A stretch of DNA of 64,000 nt, taken from the NCBI GenBank assembly GCA_902762615.1, contig CACWOX010000006.1, forward strand, positions 27,320-91,319, given 5' to 3'. The notes beneath the pieces were generated by a model that saw only the letters and a program-made list of their open reading frames with translations, made no database searches and had not been told where the DNA came from. Both the position numbers and the translations under genes were made by a program. This document shows positions 61,384 to 64,000 of this stretch, one piece after another. This DNA is from an uncultured Ruminococcus sp. Its GTDB lineage: Bacteria; Bacillota; Clostridia; Oscillospirales; Acutalibacteraceae. The stretch's first letter is position 1; each line of letters begins with the position of its first letter.

Positions 61384-61839
61384 CGATTGCTTATTGGAGA
61401 GCTTCTTCAGCTCCCTCATGAATGTGTCGATATCCCTGAACTGCCTGTACACCGAGGCAAAGCGCACGTATGCCACCTGATTGATGTCCATGAGCTTATC
61501 CAGCGCCATTTCGCCCAGCTCCACCGACGTGATCTCATGCGTCGGGGAATTCAGCAGCATCGTCTCGATATCGTCCACTGCCTTCTCCAGCGCCTTGAGG
61601 TCGATCTCGCTCTTTTTGCAGGCGCGGAGCATGCTCTGAAGCAGCTTTTCTCGGTCGAAGGGTTCGCAGTATTTGTTCTTTTTGATGACGATGATCGGAA
61701 CCGCTTCGACGTATTCGTATGTGGTGAACCGCTTCTCGCATTGCAGACATTCACGGCGGCGGCGAATCTTGGCGCCGTCTTCGGTGGAACGGGAGTCTAC
61801 TACCTTGCTTTCCAGATATCCGCAGTATGGGCATTTCAT
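61381..61839 (-). CDS. nrdR: Transcriptional repressor NrdR
   Basis: NrdR represses ribonucleotide reductase genes in response to ATP/dATP levels. The 152-residue protein has the zinc ribbon (C3, C6, C31, C34) and the ATP-cone (about 49-139). It has a near-consensus promoter and an AAGGAG site and leads the six-gene operon to tsaD. No NrdR box is seen in its own promoter. Confidence 0.96.
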   Translation of the reverse strand: MKCPYCGYLESKVVDSRSTEDGAKIRRRRECLQCEKRFTTYEYVEAVPIIVIKKNKYCEPFDREKLLQSMLRACKKSEIDLKALEKAVDDIETMLLNSPTHEITSVELGEMALDKLMDINQVAYVRFASVYRQFRDIDTFMRELKKLSNKQS

Positions 61840-61875
61840 GGGAATCGCTCCTTCTCGATTGGTATATACATCATT

Positions 61876-61904
61876 ATTATATCAGCAGGCGTGCTTTTTT
61901 TCAA
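61876..61904 (-). promoter_or_regulatory. Promoter of the nrdR-to-tsaD operon
   Basis: On the minus strand, TTGAAA (61899-61904), a 17-base spacer and TATAAT (61876-61881). Confidence 0.82.
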
Positions 61905-61936
61905 TCTTTTTCTTGATAAATTCTTTCAATTTACCT

Positions 61937-61970
61937 TTGCATTGATTTGCAGTTTATCATATGCTAAAAT
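61937..61970 (+). promoter_or_regulatory. Possible promoter of the terminase genes
   Basis: TTGATT (61942-61947), a 17-base spacer and TAAAAT (61965-61970); an overlapping TTGCAT/TATGCT pair is also present. A family 2-like CACTTTACACTTTTTGAAGG (62003-62022) follows. Confidence 0.5.
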
Positions 61971-62031
61971 GGCATTGTAAGAAATTGAAAAAACGAGGAA
62001 CACTTTACACTTTTTGAAGGGGGGTGATGTT

Positions 62032-62478
62032 TTGGAAAATGAAACACGGGATTTTGGTGCGCAGACGGGTGTCAGACGCGTCAGATCGAAGAAATTCAGA
62101 ATGTGCATGAAAAAGCTGCTTGCCCTGCCTGTCCGTGATGAGACAGCGCGCGAGGAGCTTCTTTCTTTTGGGGTCGATGAGGCGGATGCTGACAATTATA
62201 TGCTGGTCACTCTCGCTGTATTCAAAAAGGCGGTCGGCGGCGACATCAAATTCATTCAGGAGCTGAGACAAATCGTCTCTGACAACGAAACCGAAATCGA
62301 CAGGAAAACCGGTATCGCGCAGCTCGACAAGATTCGGGCGCAGACGGAGGAGATCAGGCACAAATTCGCTTCGTCCGATGACGGCGGTCAGCAGTATATG
62401 ACGGAATTCTTTGACGTGCTGAGAAGCTCCGCACTGTCCGACGATGAAATTGACGCTCACGGAGGTGAGGAACTTTGA
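62032..62478 (+). CDS. Phage terminase small subunit-like protein
   Basis: This 148-residue, helical, charged protein has the pattern VFKKAVGGDIKFIQELRQIV (about 64-83), a stretch common in small terminase subunits and their relatives. Small subunits recognise phage DNA and hand it to the large subunit. I start at TTG 62032, with GGGGGGTG 5 bases upstream. Its TGA overlaps the large subunit start. The assignment rests mostly on context. Confidence 0.75.
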   Translation: MENETRDFGAQTGVRRVRSKKFRMCMKKLLALPVRDETAREELLSFGVDEADADNYMLVTLAVFKKAVGGDIKFIQELRQIVSDNETEIDRKTGIAQLDKIRAQTEEIRHKFASSDDGGQQYMTEFFDVLRSSALSDDEIDAHGGEEL

Positions 62479-63788
62479 GAAAAAACAAGGGCGCTTTCCG
62501 GTTCAGGAAGTTTTCGCCCAAACAAATGAAAATTATGAGCTGGTGGCTCGACAATTCTCCCTATGCCGATTGCGACGGTGTGATCGCCGACGGCGCTATC
62601 CGCTCCGGCAAAACGCTGAGTATGTCGCTTTCCTTCGTCATGTGGGCGATGGAGAAATTCAACGGCGCTAACTTCGCTATCTGCGGCAAGACCGTCACTT
62701 CGCTGCGGCGCAACGTCATATCGCCTTTGGAACAGATGCTCGCCGCTCTCCCCTATTCCTTCGCCGAAAAACGCACCGAAAATCTGATCACTGTCTCGCT
62801 TTGCGGCAGGGAAAATTATTTCTACCTCTTCGGCGGAAAGGACGAGGCGGCACGCGACCTCATTCAGGGCATTACCCTCGCGGGCGTGCTGTTCGACGAG
62901 GTTGCCCTTATGCCCGAATCCTTCGTCAATCAGGCGACCGCACGCTGCTCTGTCGAGGGCGCGAAATGGTGGTTCAACTGCAATCCCGAGGGACCTTATC
63001 ACTGGTTCAAAACCGAATGGATCGACCGCGCCGGCGAACGCAGGCTGCTCTATGTCCACTTCCTCATGACAGACAACAAGACCCTTTCGCCCAAAACGCT
63101 GGAAAGATACAGGAATATGTACACCGGCGTATTTGCAAGGCGCTTTATTCTCGGCGAATGGTCGGTGGCTGACGGCGTGATTTACTCCATGTTTGACGGG
63201 AGCAAAAACGTCCGCGAGGACATCGGCTTCACGCCTGAACGGGAATTTATCGCGGTGGATTACGGCACCTTCAACCCCTGCGTTTTCCTCCACTTCTACG
63301 CAGCCGGCTCCGGCGACGGGGTGGTTCATTTCATCGACCGCGAGTATTACCACAGCGGCAAAGCCTCCCGCGACGGCGTTCCTGTGCAGAAGGACGACGG
63401 GCAGTATTCCGACGATATGCTCGCTTTCGCAGGCGGCAGACGGGATATTCCCATTATCATCGACCCCTCCGCAAGCTCCTTCATCACACGGCTCAGACAC
63501 GACGGATTCGCCAATGTGCTGCCCGCTAAAAATGCCGTGGCAAAGGGCATTTCCGCTGTCTCGTCCGAGCTGGTGCAGGGCAGGCTCTCCATTTCGCCCG
63601 ATTGCAGGCAGACGCTCGGCGAGATTCCATCCTATGTGTGGGATTCCAAATATGCCTCCAACTGCGGCGAGGACCGTCCGCTCAAGGAAAACGACCATTG
63701 CTGCGACGCGATGAGGTACGGCGTCTATTACGACGCGATCACCCACCCCGCGGCACGTCCCTCCGTTTCCGGACGGGGAACAAGGTGA
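62475..63788 (+). CDS. Phage terminase large subunit (PBSX/XtmB type)
   Basis: This is the ATPase-nuclease that packages DNA into phage heads. The 437-residue protein has Walker A GAIRSGKT (40-47), Walker B with FDE (140-142), the coupling motif region CNPEGPYHW, and nuclease acidic residues in VDYGTFNP, IIIDPSAS and NDHCCDAMRYG, so it looks intact. The start is TTG 62475 after GGAGGTGAGG, overlapping the small subunit stop. No portal or capsid gene is in the window, but a ribosome binding site at the right edge suggests that one follows. It may begin a PBSX-like prophage or a gene-transfer-like element. Confidence 0.92.
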   Translation: MRKNKGAFRFRKFSPKQMKIMSWWLDNSPYADCDGVIADGAIRSGKTLSMSLSFVMWAMEKFNGANFAICGKTVTSLRRNVISPLEQMLAALPYSFAEKRTENLITVSLCGRENYFYLFGGKDEAARDLIQGITLAGVLFDEVALMPESFVNQATARCSVEGAKWWFNCNPEGPYHWFKTEWIDRAGERRLLYVHFLMTDNKTLSPKTLERYRNMYTGVFARRFILGEWSVADGVIYSMFDGSKNVREDIGFTPEREFIAVDYGTFNPCVFLHFYAAGSGDGVVHFIDREYYHSGKASRDGVPVQKDDGQYSDDMLAFAGGRRDIPIIIDPSASSFITRLRHDGFANVLPAKNAVAKGISAVSSELVQGRLSISPDCRQTLGEIPSYVWDSKYASNCGEDRPLKENDHCCDAMRYGVYYDAITHPAARPSVSGRGTR

Positions 63789-63880
63789 GGCGCTCAGCAG
63801 AGCTGAGCTAAAAGAATAGAGAATAGAGAATAACGAATAATGAATAATGTTGGAAGGGCTGTCGCCCTTGAAATAAATAT
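63789..63880 (+). repeat. Family 1 repeat, copy D (after the terminase large subunit)
   Basis: Straight after the TGA are a 7-bp hairpin GCTCAGC-AGA-GCTGAGC (63792-63808), the AATAGAGAATAGAG tract ending AATGAATAATG, the hairpin AAGGGC-TGTC-GCCCTT (63854-63869), and an A-rich tail. The loop AGA is the same as in copy A while the stem differs. The rest to 64000 has CACTATTCACCATTCAC and, at the edge, an AAGGAGA/GAGGAAATAAT stretch that looks like the ribosome binding site of a gene just outside. Confidence 0.8.
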
Positions 63881-64000
63881 TCCAGCGCTCACTATTCACC
63901 ATTCACTGTTATGAAGTGACCTTTGTCAAGGGCAAATAAATCACAAGACAAAAATCACCTGTCAATCTGAGGACACATGGAAGGAGACCGAGGAAATAAT

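Overview
The window reads as a chromosome segment of an anaerobic Gram-positive bacterium of the class Clostridia, most likely in the Ruminococcaceae/Oscillospiraceae area; the species cannot be named from sequence alone. The evidence is strong AGGAGG-type ribosome binding sites, frequent TTG starts, sigma-A promoters with 17-base spacing, Firmicutes-specific genes (ricT, darA, rbgA, DUF1385, bipA/typA) in Bacillus/Clostridium-like order, an S-box (SAM-I) riboswitch, and GC-rich genes separated by AT-rich gaps. Nearly all of it is ordinary core genome. Accessory material is limited to repeats, one MITE, a lone phage-type gene at 55.1 kb and a terminase pair at the right edge.

Layout. 0-10 kb: dnaK (5' end outside the window) and dnaJ; the TldD/TldE pair; an ABC-2 efflux pair; a membrane-anchored metallophosphoesterase split by one in-frame TGA. 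10-21.4 kb: a sulfur, SAM and Fe-S block with O-acetylhomoserine sulfhydrylase, cysK, metK behind a SAM-I riboswitch, and a two-gene SufC-SufB system. Interspersed are a TMEM43-like membrane protein, tcdA, and a degenerate beta-lactamase fold protein beside an LD-carboxypeptidase. 21.6-31.2 kb (plus strand): purine permease; FG-GAP-like lipoprotein with a two-component system; DUF1385-prmC; recA-recX.

31.4-45 kb (minus strand): rnhB-dipeptidase-argJ; rplS; lepB-rbgA; then a six-gene run (glycosyltransferase, YfhO, Orn/Lys/Arg decarboxylase, darA, holB, ricT) that resembles the Bacillus yaaO-yaaQ-holB-yaaT order without tmk. 45-55 kb: a sugar transferase, typA with an ABC ATPase, phoH-ybeY, and a Crp/Fnr regulator next to a NitT/TauT-type binding protein and permease whose likely ATPase lies 6.5 kb away. 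55-64 kb: a phage replication-type gene; an operon nrdR-unknown-polA-phosphatase-rimI-tsaD; and small plus large PBSX-type terminase subunits.

The most unusual content is between genes. Three dispersed repeat families recur. Family 1 is a hairpin, a purine-rich AATAGAGAATA-type tract, and in the fuller copies a second hairpin; all five copies sit at a stop codon in the sense direction of the gene they follow, and stem sequences differ between copies while pairing is kept. Family 2 is a GTGTGAAG repeat that also follows stop codons and recurs in the metK leader. Family 3 is a multi-hairpin element of about 180-270 bases. Other notable items are a 161-base palindromic MITE with a TTA target duplication, a 157-base tandem duplication between rbgA and rnhB, and an unclassified structured leader before the homocysteine/cysteine synthesis gene.
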